Below, in pieces: positions 5,502-5,573 of a stretch of DNA of 5,573 nt. The position numbers and the translations under genes are program-made. Position 1 is the first letter of the stretch; each line of letters begins with the position of its first letter. The notes under the pieces were generated by a model. It was not told where the DNA came from and searched no databases. It saw only the letters and a list, made by a program, of their open reading frames with translations. The stretch spans positions 1-5,573 of the forward strand of contig BTUV01000142.1 of NCBI GenBank assembly GCA_045863035.1. Reading direction: 5' to 3'. The stretch is from H2-BAC3 sp045863035. Its GTDB lineage: Bacteria > Bacteroidota > Ignavibacteria > Ignavibacteriales > Ignavibacteriaceae.

Positions 5502-5573
5502 AATCCGTGAAATCAGCGTAATCCGTTTAATCCGTGATCATAATCCATTTAATCCGTGATCATAATCCATTTA
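5502..5573. repeat. AATCC-type 9-nt periodic tandem repeat array, cut by the window end
   Basis: AATC-initiated units start at 5502, 5511, 5520, 5529, 5542, 5551 and 5564. The first four are exactly 9 nt apart (AATCCGTGA, AATCAGCGT, AATCCGTTT, AATCCGTGA). The later part is a 22-nt unit made of AATCCGTGA, TCAT and AATCCATTT, present at 5529-5550 and identically at 5551-5572, with the first base of a further copy at 5573. The array may therefore continue outside the window. It contains frequent TGA triplets in the repeat phase and is not coding in that frame. There are no unique spacers, so it is not a CRISPR. Confidence 0.75.

Larger units (their letters stand above)
4937..5573. other. Gene-poor 3' flank with short-period repeats
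   Basis: About 640 bp follow the second gene without a convincing protein or RNA gene. No strong rho-independent terminator is visible after the stop; an 8-nt palindrome ACGATCGT (4936-4943) and the five-pair GTATA/TATAC inverted repeat (4955-4959 with 4967-4971) lack a GC-rich stem. CCGGAA occurs four times between 4981 and 5134, and GAAGTACTTC (5043-5052) is a perfect palindrome. The longest small ORF noticed runs from ATG 5034 to TAA 5192 (52 residues); it has no Shine-Dalgarno and no recognisable family. From about 5250 to the edge the DNA is made largely of short imperfect repeats, listed separately. This could be an eroded mobile-element or repeat-landing region, but no transposase fragment was recognised. 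Confidence 0.55.

Noticed and set aside
5502..5573. Possible CRISPR array at the right edge
   Set aside because: Units are only 9 or 22 nt, are directly tandem with no unique spacers, and no cas gene is present.

Overview
The window looks like a chromosomal segment from a Bacteroidota/Chlorobi-group bacterium. The Ignavibacteria-type lineages are the best guess, although similar proteins occur in other phyla of the FCB superphylum. The evidence is two large secreted proteins that each end in a QNYPNPFNP-type C-terminal sorting domain for the type IX secretion system (T9SS). A second clue is the lack of strong Shine-Dalgarno sequences before the first gene. No ribosomal or tRNA gene, integrase, complete mobile element or CRISPR array was seen, so the lineage call rests on protein style alone.

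Layout: 1-120 is a short upstream region with a pyrimidine-rich stretch. 121-2499 (+) encodes a 792-residue secreted protein. A 76-bp gap without a visible terminator follows. 2576-4936 (+) encodes a 786-residue paralogue of the first protein. 4937-5573 is about 640 bp without a convincing gene. Its left half contains an isolated extended -10-like motif and a doubtful 52-codon ORF. Its right half is rich in short-period repeats and ends in a 9-nt-periodic AATCC array that runs off the window edge.

The two proteins share one design: an N-terminal signal peptide, about fourteen ~41-residue YCF48/BNR-like beta-propeller repeats (signature S/T-x-D-G-G-x-T/S-W), an Ig/FN3-like beta-sandwich beginning VEL, and a C-terminal T9SS sorting domain. 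Fourteen blades fit two consecutive seven-bladed propellers, and in both proteins the weakest blades lie near the middle, where the junction would be. The likely history is tandem duplication followed by strong divergence. They are probably co-transcribed and exported to the cell surface or medium, where the propellers may bind a ligand, polymer or partner protein. No catalytic motif is visible and no T9SS machinery gene is in the window.

No clearly new molecular system could be demonstrated. The points most worth a second look are the paired double-propeller T9SS cargo and the repeat-rich right flank, including a repeat that shares 14 nt with the NPFNP-coding DNA of the first gene.
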